Source: Rhodospirillales bacterium
GTDB lineage: Bacteria; Pseudomonadota; Alphaproteobacteria; JAJFIK01
DNA length: 64,000 bases
Assembly (NCBI GenBank): GCA_021775005.1
Contig: JAJFIK010000013.1
Location: 1 to 64,000 of the forward strand
Direction of reading: 5' to 3'
Part shown: positions 27,200 through 37,085 of the stretch, in pieces
Layout: each line of letters begins with the position of its first letter
How positions within the stretch are numbered: the first letter of the stretch is position 1
Position numbers and translations under genes: made by a program
Notes under the pieces: model-generated
Database searches by the model: none
Told to the model about the DNA's origin: nothing
Seen by the model: the letters and a program-made list of their open reading frames with translations, nothing else

Positions 27200-29593
27200 C
27201 TAGTATTCACTGTGATCGTTGACGAGGACTTCACGTTTTCCGGCGTGATTGGCTTGAGAGATCACCCCTTCTTCTTCCATTCGCTCCACAATCCGCGCGG
27301 CGCGGTTGTAGCCGATTTGCAATTTGCGCTGGATATAGCTGGTGGAAGCTTTGCGATCCCGCGCCACAATCTGCACCGCTTGGTCATAAAGCTCATCGCC
27401 GCCGCTTTCACCACCGCCAAAGACCCCCAAGGGATCATCGCCCGGTTCAGGGTCGCGGGTCACGTCGTCTACGTAAGTCGGGCGACCTTGTTTCTTGAGC
27501 GCCTTGACCACTTTTTCCACTTCTTCGTCGGAAACAAACGGCCCGTGCACGCGGCGGATGCGTCCCCCGCCGGCCATATAGAGCATGTCACCTTGGCCCA
27601 GCAGTTGCTCGGCCCCCTGCTCACCCAGCACAGTGCGGCTGTCGATCTTTGAGGTGACCTGGAACGACACCCGGGTTGGGAAGTTTGCCTTGATGGTGCC
27701 GGTGATGACATCCACCGACGGGCGCTGTGTCGCCGTGATCAAGTGAATGCCCGCGGCCCGCGCCATTTGCGCCAGGCGCTGCACGGCCCCTTCAATGTCT
27801 TTGCCCGCCACCATCATCAGGTCAGCCATCTCATCAATGACCACGACCATGAACGGCATCGGCTCAAGCGGAATACTTTCAGTTTCATAAACCGGCTCGC
27901 CGGTTTCTTTGTCAAAGCCTGTCTGCACCGTGCGCTTCAGTTCTTCGCCGGTCTCGATCGCTTCTGAAATGCGATCGTTAAAGCCCTGCATGTTGCGCAC
28001 ACCCAACTTGGACATATGGCGATAGCGATCTTCCATCTCTCGCACCACCCACTTAAGCGCCACAACGGCCTTTTTGGGGTCGGTCACCACCGGCGTCAGC
28101 AAATGCGGGATGCCGTCATAAACCGACAGCTCGAGCATTTTCGGGTCGATCAAAATCAATTTGCAGCGGTCCGGCGGCAGGCGGTACAGCAATGACAAGA
28201 TCATAGTGTTGATGGCGACAGACTTACCCGAGCCCGTTGTTCCCGCGATAAGCAGATGCGGCATGGTGGTGAGGTCGGCAATCACCGGCTCCCCGCCAAT
28301 TCCTTTGCCGAGTGCTACCGCCAAACGCGACGCCGTGCTCTCATAAGCCGAGGTGGACAAAAGCTCGCGCAAGGAAACCATCTCACGATGAACATTGGGG
28401 AGCTCGATACCAATGACGCTCTTGCCCGGCACCACAGCAACCCGTGCAGAAATGGCACTCATGGAGCGGGCAATATCATCTGCAAGGCCGATGATGCGCG
28501 TGGCCTTGATGCCCGCGGCGGGCTCCAGCTCATAAAGGGTCACAACCGGACCGGGGCGCACGTTGGTAATCTCGCCCTTGATGCCATAGTCGTTCAGCAC
28601 GGATTCAAGGAGGCGCGCGTTTTGTTGCAACTGCTCGTCAGTGACATCCGTGCCGACGGTGGCCGGTGCTTTATCGAGCAAATTAAGCGACGGCAATTTG
28701 TAGTTTTCGCCCACCAGATCAAGCATGGGCTGGGCTTCGTCGCGAACGCGCTTGCCCTCTCGTACTTTGCGCCGTGATCGCGTCACAGTCGCGCGGGCCG
28801 CGCGGGCAGGGCGCGCAACCGGTACGTCGTCCAGATCAAATGCTTCAGGGATCACCCGCCGAGAGGACGCGCGCGCACTTGCGGGTTCTTCTCGGGCTTG
28901 CCGCCGCTCTGCCATGTGGCCAAGTTGATCGGCAACCCATTCATAGGCAAACCATCCGGCATCCATCAGGCCGCGACCTAAATCTGAGACATCCGCGCGC
29001 CGTAGCCCCATGGCAAAGCTAAGAAGAAATACACTCGCAAGGCCGATGATCACGCCGATCATGCCAATCCAAAAAGCGCTGAAAGCAAATCCTGCGAACC
29101 CGGCAAGAGATTGCAATCCGCCTAAAAGGCCTAGGCCTACAATTCCGCCAAGGTTTGTGGCCAGTGTTGTGGGCGCTTCGAACGGCAGAGTTGTTGTGGC
29201 AAAGGACAGCATCAAGGTGCCGAACGCCCAAGCACCAACACGAAGCCAGATGAACGGCAGTTCTGATTTTGTGAAGGCCAGCCAACCCCATACAAACAAC
29301 GGCGCGACAAGGCCAATGCCCCCAAGGCCAATGTTTTGCCAAACAAGGTCAGCGAAGATTGCGCCGGGCAACCCCAAAAGGTTTTCAACGGTCCCGCTGC
29401 CGGTACTGTTAAAGCTCGGGTCGGTGGGGGCATATGTTACGAGCGCAAGCACGCCTGCAAATGCTGACAGCACAAGAATTGTACCAACAGCTTCCAACAA
29501 GCGGTTTGTCATGAACCGGCGCACGATGCCGACAAGGTCGACGCGGGGGCGTCTGCGTCTCGTCATGGAATCCCTTTCTCCAAAGAGCATCAT
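27200..29593 (-). CDS. ftsK: DNA translocase FtsK
   Basis: 797 residues if started at the ATG at 29593, which follows GAGGTGA with seven bases spacing; a start at 29566 (MTRRRRPRVD) is also possible. Four N-terminal membrane helices anchor it at the septum. The motor has LPSLNLLDKAP, Walker A AGTTGSGKSVAIN, Walker B PFMVVVIDEMADLMM and SRTVLGEQGAEQLLG. The C-terminal gamma domain (STSYIQRKLQIGYNRAARIV) reads KOPS-like sites. It clears the chromosome terminus during division and activates XerCD. The start lies eight bases after the aminotransferase stop. Confidence 0.96.
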   Translation of the reverse strand: MMLFGERDSMTRRRRPRVDLVGIVRRFMTNRLLEAVGTILVLSAFAGVLALVTYAPTDPSFNSTGSGTVENLLGLPGAIFADLVWQNIGLGGIGLVAPLFVWGWLAFTKSELPFIWLRVGAWAFGTLMLSFATTTLPFEAPTTLATNLGGIVGLGLLGGLQSLAGFAGFAFSAFWIGMIGVIIGLASVFLLSFAMGLRRADVSDLGRGLMDAGWFAYEWVADQLGHMAERRQAREEPASARASSRRVIPEAFDLDDVPVARPARAARATVTRSRRKVREGKRVRDEAQPMLDLVGENYKLPSLNLLDKAPATVGTDVTDEQLQQNARLLESVLNDYGIKGEITNVRPGPVVTLYELEPAAGIKATRIIGLADDIARSMSAISARVAVVPGKSVIGIELPNVHREMVSLRELLSTSAYESTASRLAVALGKGIGGEPVIADLTTMPHLLIAGTTGSGKSVAINTMILSLLYRLPPDRCKLILIDPKMLELSVYDGIPHLLTPVVTDPKKAVVALKWVVREMEDRYRHMSKLGVRNMQGFNDRISEAIETGEELKRTVQTGFDKETGEPVYETESIPLEPMPFMVVVIDEMADLMMVAGKDIEGAVQRLAQMARAAGIHLITATQRPSVDVITGTIKANFPTRVSFQVTSKIDSRTVLGEQGAEQLLGQGDMLYMAGGGRIRRVHGPFVSDEEVEKVVKALKKQGRPTYVDDVTRDPEPGDDPLGVFGGGESGGDELYDQAVQIVARDRKASTSYIQRKLQIGYNRAARIVERMEEEGVISQANHAGKREVLVNDHSEY

Positions 29594-29600
29594 AGCACGT

Positions 29601-30869
29601 TCACCTCGCCTTTGTGAAAACAGATGGATCAAGTGACGTTAGTCGCAGAAGGGCGTCTTCGGTCGTAGCCATGTCATGCACCATGGCTATGCGGATATAA
29701 TCCGTACCCGGATTGCCGCTTTCGGTCTCCCGCGCCAAATATTGTCCCGGCAATACCCGCAGGCCCGCCAAATCCCAAAGGGCCTGGGCCGCGCGCGCGC
29801 CATTGACGCCCCACTCAATTTGGCTGTTGAGCCACAGAAACATGCCGCCACCGGGTTTACGCCAGCCAAAGCGGTTGCCCAGCTTGGCTTCGGCATGGGT
29901 GAATTTCTCGGCGTAAAGCGCGCGGTTGGCGATGACGTGGGTCTCATCGCGATAGGCAGCTGCCCCCGCCGCGCAAACCGGCAGGGGCACCGGCGCCCCG
30001 CCCAGACTACGCAACTTCCACATGCGCGCGATCAGGTCCGGGTCGCCGGCGATAAAGCCGCAGCGCAGTCCGGCCAAGTTGGAGCGTTTGGAAAGAGAAT
30101 TGAACACCAGCAGGTTTGTGAAGTCGCCCCCTGCGGCCTCAAGCACACCGGTAGGCGGGGCGTCATAATAGAGTTCCGAATAGCATTCGTCTGCCAGGAG
30201 CACCGCATTATGGGTGCGGCAAAGCTCAAGCAGTTTTGACCAATAAGCGCGGTCCGCTGCGGCCCCTTGGGGGTTGGCGGGGGAGCACATGAAAACCACG
30301 GCAATACGATCCCAGGTCTCTTGGCTAAGGGCTGCAAGGTCAGGCAGGTGGCCGGTTTCTGCAGTGGCATTCCAGAAAAGGGCCTCAGCCCCCGCTGCCG
30401 CCGCACCGGCGGCGTAGCATTGGTAAAACGGATTGGGGATGGCCACAATCGGCTGTTTTCGGCCCTTTTCAAGGGGGCAAAGGGCCATGCAGCTGTTGAA
30501 AAGAGCCTCTCGCGTGCCGTTCACAACCACCACATTGGCGTCGGGGTCGAGGGCACGGGCCCCCAGATCATAGCGCCACCCTAGCCAATCGGCGATGGCA
30601 GCGCGCAGGTCATCGCTCCCGCCCGGTGGTGGATAGCGACCATAATCGGCTGAATTCTCCGCCAAAACGTCGGTTACGAAGGGCGGAAAGGGATGCCGGG
30701 GCTCCCCGATGGTCATATCAATCGCCGCCATGGCGGCGGGGCGCCCGTCGAGGAGCGCGCGCAGGCGCACAAATGCCGACGCCGGTAGCGCCGCAAATCG
30801 GTCATTTACCTTGGATGCGCGGGGGTTATCGGTCACGAGTGCTGCCGCTTTGGTTAAAGGATGTGCCAT
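29601..30869 (-). CDS. Class I/II PLP-dependent aminotransferase (DapC-like)
   Basis: 422 residues. The PLP lysine sits in SLSKRSNLAGLRCGF, and the fold markers PSYPPPGG-like GRYPPPGGSDDLRAAI, VFMCSPANPQG and VLLADECYSELYY are present. This is the subfamily often annotated as N-succinyldiaminopimelate aminotransferase, which in Alphaproteobacteria sits just upstream of ftsK. It would make LL-DAP precursors for lysine and peptidoglycan. The assignment to the DAP pathway rests on subfamily resemblance only. Confidence 0.87.
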   Translation of the reverse strand: MAHPLTKAAALVTDNPRASKVNDRFAALPASAFVRLRALLDGRPAAMAAIDMTIGEPRHPFPPFVTDVLAENSADYGRYPPPGGSDDLRAAIADWLGWRYDLGARALDPDANVVVVNGTREALFNSCMALCPLEKGRKQPIVAIPNPFYQCYAAGAAAAGAEALFWNATAETGHLPDLAALSQETWDRIAVVFMCSPANPQGAAADRAYWSKLLELCRTHNAVLLADECYSELYYDAPPTGVLEAAGGDFTNLLVFNSLSKRSNLAGLRCGFIAGDPDLIARMWKLRSLGGAPVPLPVCAAGAAAYRDETHVIANRALYAEKFTHAEAKLGNRFGWRKPGGGMFLWLNSQIEWGVNGARAAQALWDLAGLRVLPGQYLARETESGNPGTDYIRIAMVHDMATTEDALLRLTSLDPSVFTKAR

Positions 30870-30978
30870 CCTGGGCAGCGAACCTTAATGCTTCCTGACC
30901 AAAGCTCTAACGTGCCTGAGTTTACTTTTTGTTAAACAAAAGAGGCGATTACAAGGTGTTCTTCAAGTGAGAGTATTA

Positions 30979-31017
30979 ACGGCCCAGGCGGCGTAACTGC
31001 CCGGGCCGTGCGTTTTT
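30979..31017 (-). terminator. Probable hairpin terminator after amtB
   Basis: A ten-base stem with one A-C mismatch (30979-30988 against 30999-31008) lies between amtB and the aminotransferase gene, both on the minus strand. The obvious T run (GCGTTTTT) is on the plus strand, and on the minus strand only TTAATACT follows, so termination there is uncertain. Confidence 0.4.
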
Positions 31018-31031
31018 CAGAGAGCCTGAAT

Positions 31032-32390
31032 TTAGCTCCGGACAAACTCTGGATAGGCTTCAAGCCCCAATTCTGAGTAATCCAGGCCATCAAGCTCATC
31101 CTCGGCGCTCACTCTGATGCCGAAGGTATATTTCATCGCCCCCCAAACCAGTGCGCTTGAGGCGCAAACAAAGCCGCCAATGGCCAAAATCCCGACAATT
31201 TGGCCCAGGAACGTAGGATCGCCTGAGCCAAACGTGCCGTGGTTGGTGAGGGGGACCGCTAAGGTGCCCCAGATCCCGGCGCCCAAATGAACCGGGATGG
31301 CGCCCACCACATCATCAATTTTGAGCCGGTCCAGCAGCGGCACCAGAAGCACCACCAAAAGCCCGCCCACGCCGCCGATCAAGGCCGCCATGGGGATAGA
31401 GGGTGTGAGCGGTTCAGCGGTAATGGAGACGAGCCCCGCCAAGGCGCCATTGAGCGCCATAGTCAGATCGACTTTGCCGTAGAGCAATTGGGTGGCGACA
31501 ATGGCGGCGACAACCCCTGCGGCCGCGCCCATATTGGTGTTGATGAAAATGGTGGAGACATCCACTGCGTTGCCTGCGGTCCCCAGTGCCAATTGGGAGC
31601 CGCCATTAAAGCCAAACCAACCGAGCCACAAAATGAAAGTGCCCAGAGTCGCCAGCGGCAGCGATGATCCGGGCATGGGATTGACCCGGCCGCGCGCATC
31701 GTACTTGCCGTTGCGCGCGCCTAGGAACAGCGCACCCATAAGCGCGGCCCACCCGCCCACAGAATGCACCAGCGTTGAGCCGGCAAAATCAGAAAAGCCA
31801 AAATTGGCATCAAGCCAACCGCCGCCCCATTCCCAGGCCCCTTGGATGGGATAGATCACGCCGGTGAGCACCACCACAAACAACAAGAACGGCCACAGCT
31901 TCATGCGTTCCGCCAGGGTGCCCGAAACAATGGAGGCGGTGGTGGCGCAGAACACCATCTGGAAAAACCAGTCCGAACCTGAAGCGTAACTGCCGCTCTC
32001 AAATTCGCCGCTGGCCAGCATCGGGTCGCTGGCGGACCACATGGCGATGACGCCAAAGATGCCGCCCTCGGCAACGCCATACATAAGATTGTAACCCATG
32101 ACCCAAAACATCAGTCCGGCGATGGCATAGAGGGAAATGTTCTTGAGGCAAATGGTGGCGGCGTTTTTGGAGCGCACCATGCCTGCCTCAAGCATGCAGA
32201 ACCCGGCGGCCATGAACATCACCACCATGCCGGTGAGCAAAAACAGCAGCGAGTTGAAAACGTATTCGGTCTCGCCGCTCACTTCCGCCAAGGCCGGTGT
32301 GGGCAGAACCGTGACGGCCAGCGCGCCGACCCCGATAAGTGAAAAGCGCGAAGCGGCTCTAGCGCCGTTGATCCCCCCAAACACGTTCAT
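31032..32390 (-). CDS. amtB: Ammonium transporter
   Basis: 452 residues. The N-terminus has a signal-like helix, followed by eleven transmembrane helices. Conserved features are FMAAGFCMLEAGMVRSKN, the first pore histidine in STLVHSVGGWAAL and the second in IPVHLGAGIWGTLAVPL. It conducts NH3/NH4+ across the inner membrane. In many Alphaproteobacteria glnK is adjacent, but no glnK is visible here. The ATG follows GGGAGAGCGCCGGG. Confidence 0.95.
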   Translation of the reverse strand: MNVFGGINGARAASRFSLIGVGALAVTVLPTPALAEVSGETEYVFNSLLFLLTGMVVMFMAAGFCMLEAGMVRSKNAATICLKNISLYAIAGLMFWVMGYNLMYGVAEGGIFGVIAMWSASDPMLASGEFESGSYASGSDWFFQMVFCATTASIVSGTLAERMKLWPFLLFVVVLTGVIYPIQGAWEWGGGWLDANFGFSDFAGSTLVHSVGGWAALMGALFLGARNGKYDARGRVNPMPGSSLPLATLGTFILWLGWFGFNGGSQLALGTAGNAVDVSTIFINTNMGAAAGVVAAIVATQLLYGKVDLTMALNGALAGLVSITAEPLTPSIPMAALIGGVGGLLVVLLVPLLDRLKIDDVVGAIPVHLGAGIWGTLAVPLTNHGTFGSGDPTFLGQIVGILAIGGFVCASSALVWGAMKYTFGIRVSAEDELDGLDYSELGLEAYPEFVRS

Positions 32391-32572
32391 CCCGGCGCTC
32401 TCCCTTATTGCTCAATACAGAAATGAAAGCGCGCAGGCGCACCCCCGTTTGTAAGGGTCGTTTCAAGCTTTGTGCCGCAATGAAAACGGGATAAAATCCT
32501 TAGAACTCAGCCGTTTTTTGGGGGGAGGTTTGTAGCGACGTGCCTAGAGAATGGGCGCGGCGTTGAAGCTGC

Positions 32573-33940
32573 CTAAGAAATGGGCAGGGCGGTTTTTGGC
32601 AAGTGCACTTCTAAAGCCGCGGCCATCGCGAAGAGCTTTGCCTCATCTCCGGCCCGCGCCATCAACATCAGCCCCACGGGCATGGGGTGGCTGCCCTTGG
32701 CAGGCAGTGCCATGCCGCAGGGCAAAGTGATGGCGCAAAGGCCAAGAAAATTGGCAATACGCGTAAAGCGCAGCGCCCGCGCATTTTCATAGGCATAGCC
32801 GTCTTGGGTCTCTAGGCGTGACAGACGCGGCGCGACCCCCGGTGTTGTGGGGCTGACAACGGCGTCAAACCCGGCGCTGCGGCTAAGAAACTTTTGCCCT
32901 AAGGCTGTGAACTTGGTGTTTGCACCAGCAACGGCGGCGGCGTTGAGTTTACGCCCGGAGCGCAATCGCTCGCGCACATTGTCATAGACCGCATCGGGGC
33001 TGCCCTCGATGGCATCGCCCCATTCCGCCCACCCTTCCGCGGCGGTGGGCAGTACGCCTTCATCAAGGGCGGTTTGGACCGCGTTCCATTCCGGTAGCGC
33101 GTCTTGATGAACCGTGACCCCTTGCCGAGCCAAAAGCGCCAGCGCTTCTTGCACCGTGTCGACGACGGCGGGGGCGAGATCCATTTCCATATCCATGGGC
33201 CACAGCAAATGCAGGCGCTTTAAGTCCATGGCGGGTGGTTGGCTTTGGGAGCTGCGCGACATAAGGGCCCAAAGCGCCCATGCATCGGCGACATTTCGCG
33301 CCAGGGGACCAACCGTATCGCGGCTGCGGCTGAGCGGCATTATCCCGTTGAGCGGCACCGTCCCCATCCCAGGCTTAAAGCCCACAAGATTTTGCCATGC
33401 GGCCGGTATGCGAACTGAGCCCGCGGTGTCCGTGCCGACAGCGAGCGGTGTTAACCCGCGGGCAACCGCATCGGCGGGGCCGGCGGATGATCCCCCTGGC
33501 GCGCGCGCCACATCGGGGTCGAAGGGATTGCGCGGCGAGCCCATGGTGGGATTAAAGCCAAGCCCGGAGAAGGCAAATTCAGTAAGTGCGGTTTTCCCCA
33601 ATGTGACGCCGCCAGCTCGCACCACGCGGGCAAGAACTGCGGCGTCCTTGGACGCGGTGCGATGCTGAAACAGCTTTGAGCCATTTGTGGTGGCCCCGCC
33701 AATGGCGTCGATATTGTCCTTCCAAGCAATGGGAACGCCATCAAGGGCGGAGCGCCGCAAGCCCCGCCGGGCCCGGTCATGGGCCGCAATGGCCTCTGAC
33801 AAGGCCCGGTCCGCCAAAAGCGCGTAAAAGGTTTTGCCGTGGGGGTCGCGCGCTGAGACGCGATCAAGCGCCGCTTCGGTCAACAGTACCGGATCAATTG
33901 AGCCATTTTCAATTCCCGCGCCCAAAGCCAGCGCGGACAT
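32573..33940 (-). CDS. Amidase-signature hydrolase
   Basis: 455 residues from the ATG at 33940, which aligns the N-terminus (MSALALGAGIENGSIDPVLL) with known amidases. A longer reading to 34333 runs through the divergent monooxygenase gene and is unlikely. The Ser-cisSer-Lys triad is visible: Lys in IAWKDNID, Ser in PGGSSAGPADA and Ser in DTAGSVRIPA. It hydrolyses amide bonds of unknown substrates; it may also be a GatA relative, but no gatB or gatC is near. It diverges from the UbiH-like gene. Confidence 0.87.
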   Translation of the reverse strand: MSALALGAGIENGSIDPVLLTEAALDRVSARDPHGKTFYALLADRALSEAIAAHDRARRGLRRSALDGVPIAWKDNIDAIGGATTNGSKLFQHRTASKDAAVLARVVRAGGVTLGKTALTEFAFSGLGFNPTMGSPRNPFDPDVARAPGGSSAGPADAVARGLTPLAVGTDTAGSVRIPAAWQNLVGFKPGMGTVPLNGIMPLSRSRDTVGPLARNVADAWALWALMSRSSQSQPPAMDLKRLHLLWPMDMEMDLAPAVVDTVQEALALLARQGVTVHQDALPEWNAVQTALDEGVLPTAAEGWAEWGDAIEGSPDAVYDNVRERLRSGRKLNAAAVAGANTKFTALGQKFLSRSAGFDAVVSPTTPGVAPRLSRLETQDGYAYENARALRFTRIANFLGLCAITLPCGMALPAKGSHPMPVGLMLMARAGDEAKLFAMAAALEVHLPKTALPIS

Positions 33941-34034
33941 TGACGGCCATTTGCTTGGCAGTTTCAAAACAAACAACTCCCCCGCGACGATGAGCGCGCT
34001 GGACATTTGGGGCCGGGCGCTGGAGGTTTCTACC

Positions 34035-35312
34035 ATGACAAATGCCCCAGACCAGAACCAGATGAAAACCGAGGCGCTTATCGTTGGCGGCGGCCTTGTG
34101 GGTCTGACGTTGGCCCTGGCCCTGGCCAAGGGCGGGCTCAAAAGCGTTGTCATCGATATGCTTGACCCAGCCCAGGTCACCGATGCCGGGTTCGATGGCC
34201 GCGTCTCGGCAATCGCCTTTGCCAATTGTCGTATGTTTCGCGTGCTGGGTATTTGGGAGCGGCTTGCAAGCAAGGCGCAACCGATCAATGACATTGTGGT
34301 GTCTGACAGCCGCGGCCCCAGGGCCACGGGCAAGGGCGGGGCGTCACCGTTTTTTCTTCATTTCGACCATAAAGAAATTGGCAATGAGCCCCTTGGGCAT
34401 CTGATTGAGAACCGCCACATCCGCATTGCGCAACAAGCAGCCGTTGAAGCCGAGCCGCTTATCACACTCATCGCGCCGCAAACCGTTCCCCATGTGGACT
34501 TTGCCGATGATGGTGTGACGGCAACTCTTGGTGATGGCAGCATAGTGCAAGCGGCGGTCTGTTATGCCTGCGATGGGCGCGGCTCACGAACGCGCGACGC
34601 TCAAGGCATCAAAACCATTTCATGGGGCTACAATCAAACTGGCATTGTCACCACGGTTGAGCACGAGCGTCCTCATGACGGCGTGGCGCAGGAATACTTC
34701 ATGCCGGTGGGACCGTTTGCTATTTTGCCCATGACCGGCAATCGATCGTCGCTGGTGTGGACAGAACCTACGGACCTGGCGCCTGCCTTCATGGCGCTGG
34801 ATGATGCAGCGTTTGCAGAGGAAGTTGCCAATCGCTTTGGTGATTTTCTCGGGCAGACCAAGCCTGTAGGTCCGCGCTGGTCTTATCCATTGACGCTTCA
34901 GCTCGCGCGCGAATATGTCCGGCCGCGCCTGGCGCTGGTTGGTGATGCAGCCCACGGCATTCATCCCATTGCCGGGCAGGGGCTTAACCTGGGGCTCCGC
35001 GATGTGGCGGTGCTGGCGGAAATCGCCACTGATACCGCGCGGGTGGGCCTTGATATTGGCAACATCCAATCGCTCAAGACCTATGAGCGCTGGCGGCGCT
35101 TTGACAATGTGGCACTGGCGGCAGGCACCGATGTGCTGACGAAATTGTTTTCCAATGACATCGCGCCGGTGCGCCTTGCGCGCGACATTGGCCTGGGCAT
35201 CGTCAATGAAATCCCGCCCCTGCGCCGCTTGTTCATGCGCCATGCAGGGGGCGGGCTCGCCCTCGGCGGCGAGAAAAACCTACCCAGACTTTTACGCGGT
35301 GAAGTGCTTTAG
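34035..35312 (+). CDS. UbiH/UbiF-family FAD monooxygenase
   Basis: 425 residues from the ATG at 34035, preceded by CTGGAGG with eight bases spacing. The N-terminal FAD-binding motif is IVGGGLVGLTLALALAKGG, the DG motif lies in VCYACDGRGSRTR, and the FAD motif GD is in LALVGDAAHGIHPIAGQGLN. These are typical of ubiquinone-ring hydroxylases. It likely hydroxylates the ring of a ubiquinone precursor at the membrane. Which position (UbiH, UbiF, UbiL) cannot be decided. Confidence 0.9.
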   Translation: MTNAPDQNQMKTEALIVGGGLVGLTLALALAKGGLKSVVIDMLDPAQVTDAGFDGRVSAIAFANCRMFRVLGIWERLASKAQPINDIVVSDSRGPRATGKGGASPFFLHFDHKEIGNEPLGHLIENRHIRIAQQAAVEAEPLITLIAPQTVPHVDFADDGVTATLGDGSIVQAAVCYACDGRGSRTRDAQGIKTISWGYNQTGIVTTVEHERPHDGVAQEYFMPVGPFAILPMTGNRSSLVWTEPTDLAPAFMALDDAAFAEEVANRFGDFLGQTKPVGPRWSYPLTLQLAREYVRPRLALVGDAAHGIHPIAGQGLNLGLRDVAVLAEIATDTARVGLDIGNIQSLKTYERWRRFDNVALAAGTDVLTKLFSNDIAPVRLARDIGLGIVNEIPPLRRLFMRHAGGGLALGGEKNLPRLLRGEVL

Positions 35313-35380
35313 GTTGCCTGAATATTCTATTGCAAGTTAAACTACGTGAGAGGTACACCCTTTTCTCACCGATAACCAAA

Positions 35381-36106
35381 ATGAAGACCATGGTTACACG
35401 CGAACACATCATCGATGAAATCAAGCGCGTCGCGGCGGAGAATGGTGGGAAGTCACCCGGTCGTAAACTTTTTGAGAACACAACAGGAATTCGTGAGGGT
35501 GAATGGTTTGGGGTCTTCTGGCCGCGATGGAGCGATGCGTTGGCCGCAGCGGGCCTAAAGCCAAATAAGAAAAGTGCCAAACTGTCGACCCAGCTTGTCC
35601 TTGAAGAGTTTGCCAGAATAGTTAAGCACTTAGGCAAGATACCAACTAATCCTGAAATTCGGATGTATGCACGTGAGCACGAACTTCAAATAGGGCACGA
35701 AGCTTTCTCAAAACATTTCGGGAGCAAGGGTGGGTTGTTAAAGGCTTTCGCCGAGTGGGTTCGCTCCCGGCCCGAGATGAGTGATTTGGCCGTTCTGCTT
35801 CCTGAGGTATCTCCTGACAAAATGAGTGACGATAAACCGCCTTTCATTTCTGAAGGGTTGGTTTACCTATTGAAGTCGGGCGAGCACTACAAGGTCGGAC
35901 GAAGCGACCAACTTGAAAAGAGAGTAAAGCAGATAAGTGTATCGCTCCCCGAAGAGGTTAGTCTTGTTCATTCAATTCGAACGGATGATCCGCCCGGGAT
36001 AGAAGCCTATTGGCACCGCCGATTTGCCGAACAAAGAGCGAATGGTGAATGGTTTAAACTTTCTATTTCAGATGTTCGAGCCTTCAAGCGACGGAAGTTT
36101 CAATAG
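35381..36106 (+). CDS. GIY-YIG/T5orf172-like protein with homing-endonuclease-associated repeats
   Basis: 241 residues. The N-terminal half contains two repeats of the homing-endonuclease-associated type (EIKRVAAENGGKSPGRKLFE and EFARIVKHLGKIPTNPEIRM, each about 50 residues). The C-terminal part, GLVYLLKSGEHYKVGRSDQL through to FAEQRANGEWFKL, matches the Mug113/T5orf172 branch of GIY-YIG-like domains: the YxVG core and an Arg are present. The gene appears AT-richer than its neighbours and stands alone between ubiH and the Trm112-like gene, suggesting transfer. It may be a solitary nuclease; activity is unproven. The ATG at 35381 is the first plausible start, 35390 the second. Confidence 0.7.
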   Translation: MKTMVTREHIIDEIKRVAAENGGKSPGRKLFENTTGIREGEWFGVFWPRWSDALAAAGLKPNKKSAKLSTQLVLEEFARIVKHLGKIPTNPEIRMYAREHELQIGHEAFSKHFGSKGGLLKAFAEWVRSRPEMSDLAVLLPEVSPDKMSDDKPPFISEGLVYLLKSGEHYKVGRSDQLEKRVKQISVSLPEEVSLVHSIRTDDPPGIEAYWHRRFAEQRANGEWFKLSISDVRAFKRRKFQ

Positions 36107-36178
36107 TGGATTTTTGTTATCACGATAGTCTGCGCCCCGGCGTGGAGAGGGATAGGGGGTATACGGATTAGCGGCGAC

Positions 36179-36382
36179 TTAACTTGTTTCGCTGTCGCTC
36201 AGCTCGCGGGCTTCGCCGGGCAGCATAATGGGAATGCCGTCGCGAATGGGATAGGCGAGCCCCGCCGCTTTTGAGATCAACTCTTGTTTTTCTCGGTCAT
36301 AGGTCAGCGTCGCGCGGGTGACCGGGCAGACCAATATTTCCAAGAGCTTGGGATCAACGTCGGTATTTGTGGCGGCGGACAT
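36179..36382 (-). CDS. Trm112-family (YcaR-like) small protein
   Basis: 67 residues with the family core [20 protein letters not shown] followed by [13 protein letters not shown]. The alphaproteobacterial members have only one of the zinc cysteines (CPVT instead of CPxC), as here. Proteins of this family bind and activate methyltransferases. It lies 32 bases downstream of the LON-domain gene and belongs to the same operon. Confidence 0.85.
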   Translation of the reverse strand: MSAATNTDVDPKLLEILVCPVTRATLTYDREKQELISKAAGLAYPIRDGIPIMLPGEARELSDSETS

Positions 36383-36414
36383 TTGGCAATCCTGTTTCAG
36401 AGTTTATGGCGCGA

Positions 36415-37080
36415 TTACTGCAGCGGGCGGTTCGGTTCTCCGGTGTCATCGGCAATAGCCATTTCCACCAGGCTGGTGAGCATATCGCTTCTGTCAGCCA
36501 ATGTCGCCGCTTCCATGAGCGCCTGTTTTTCGCGGGCATTGAACGGGCAAATGGCCGCCAGAGAGTTAATCAACGCTTCCGCCGGTGCGGCCGCGAGCCC
36601 GGCCCAATCTGCCTTGTGACCGAAGCGGCTGAAGTACACTCTTAATGAGGCCAGCAGGTGCTCGCGATCCACACGATCTTCCTCGGCGCTTGGTTCAAGA
36701 TCAGCCTCAAAGGGGCGCCAATCCGGTTTCACTTGGCGATAGGCCAAAGTGACCGGCAACTCACGCACAACGACAAAGCGTGACACCCCAAGAAGCGTCA
36801 AGAGATAGCGTCCATCACCGGTTTCGGAATACTGCACGATGCGGCCAACACAGCCAACATCGTAGAGCGCGGGGTTGGCGCCGTCACCTTCCTCGCGCGG
36901 TTGGATCATCCCTATCAGTCTTGATCCAGCAAGGGCGTCATCAACCATGGCAAGATAGCGCGGCTCAAAAATATTCAGCGGCAATCGGGTGCGCGGCAAA
37001 AGCAGTGCGCCGGGAAGCGGAAACACGGCCAATAGGGGCGGTAAATTATGTGCGGCATAGGATGAGCCGGGGCCGACCAT
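36415..37080 (-). CDS. LON-type substrate-binding domain protein
   Basis: 221 residues. The N-terminal LON domain is clear in VFPLPGALLLPRTRLPLNIFEPRY and RLIGMIQP, without any protease or ATPase domain. Function of these stand-alone LON domains is uncertain; they may be regulators or adaptors of proteolysis. It is five bases downstream of the thioredoxin gene, in the conserved CnoX / LON / Trm112 order of Alphaproteobacteria. Confidence 0.9.
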   Translation of the reverse strand: MVGPGSSYAAHNLPPLLAVFPLPGALLLPRTRLPLNIFEPRYLAMVDDALAGSRLIGMIQPREEGDGANPALYDVGCVGRIVQYSETGDGRYLLTLLGVSRFVVVRELPVTLAYRQVKPDWRPFEADLEPSAEEDRVDREHLLASLRVYFSRFGHKADWAGLAAAPAEALINSLAAICPFNAREKQALMEAATLADRSDMLTSLVEMAIADDTGEPNRPLQ

Positions 37081-37085
37081 GGGTC

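Noticed and set aside
32463-32478. Sigma-54-like element upstream of amtB (GGCAC-N5-TTGA)
   Set aside because: The -12 GC pair is replaced by GA; ammonium transporter genes are often sigma-54 dependent, but the match is too weak to annotate.
32573-34333. 586-codon reading of the amidase
   Set aside because: The extra N-terminal part is antisense to the UbiH-like gene and has no amidase-like sequence; the start at 33940 fits the family.
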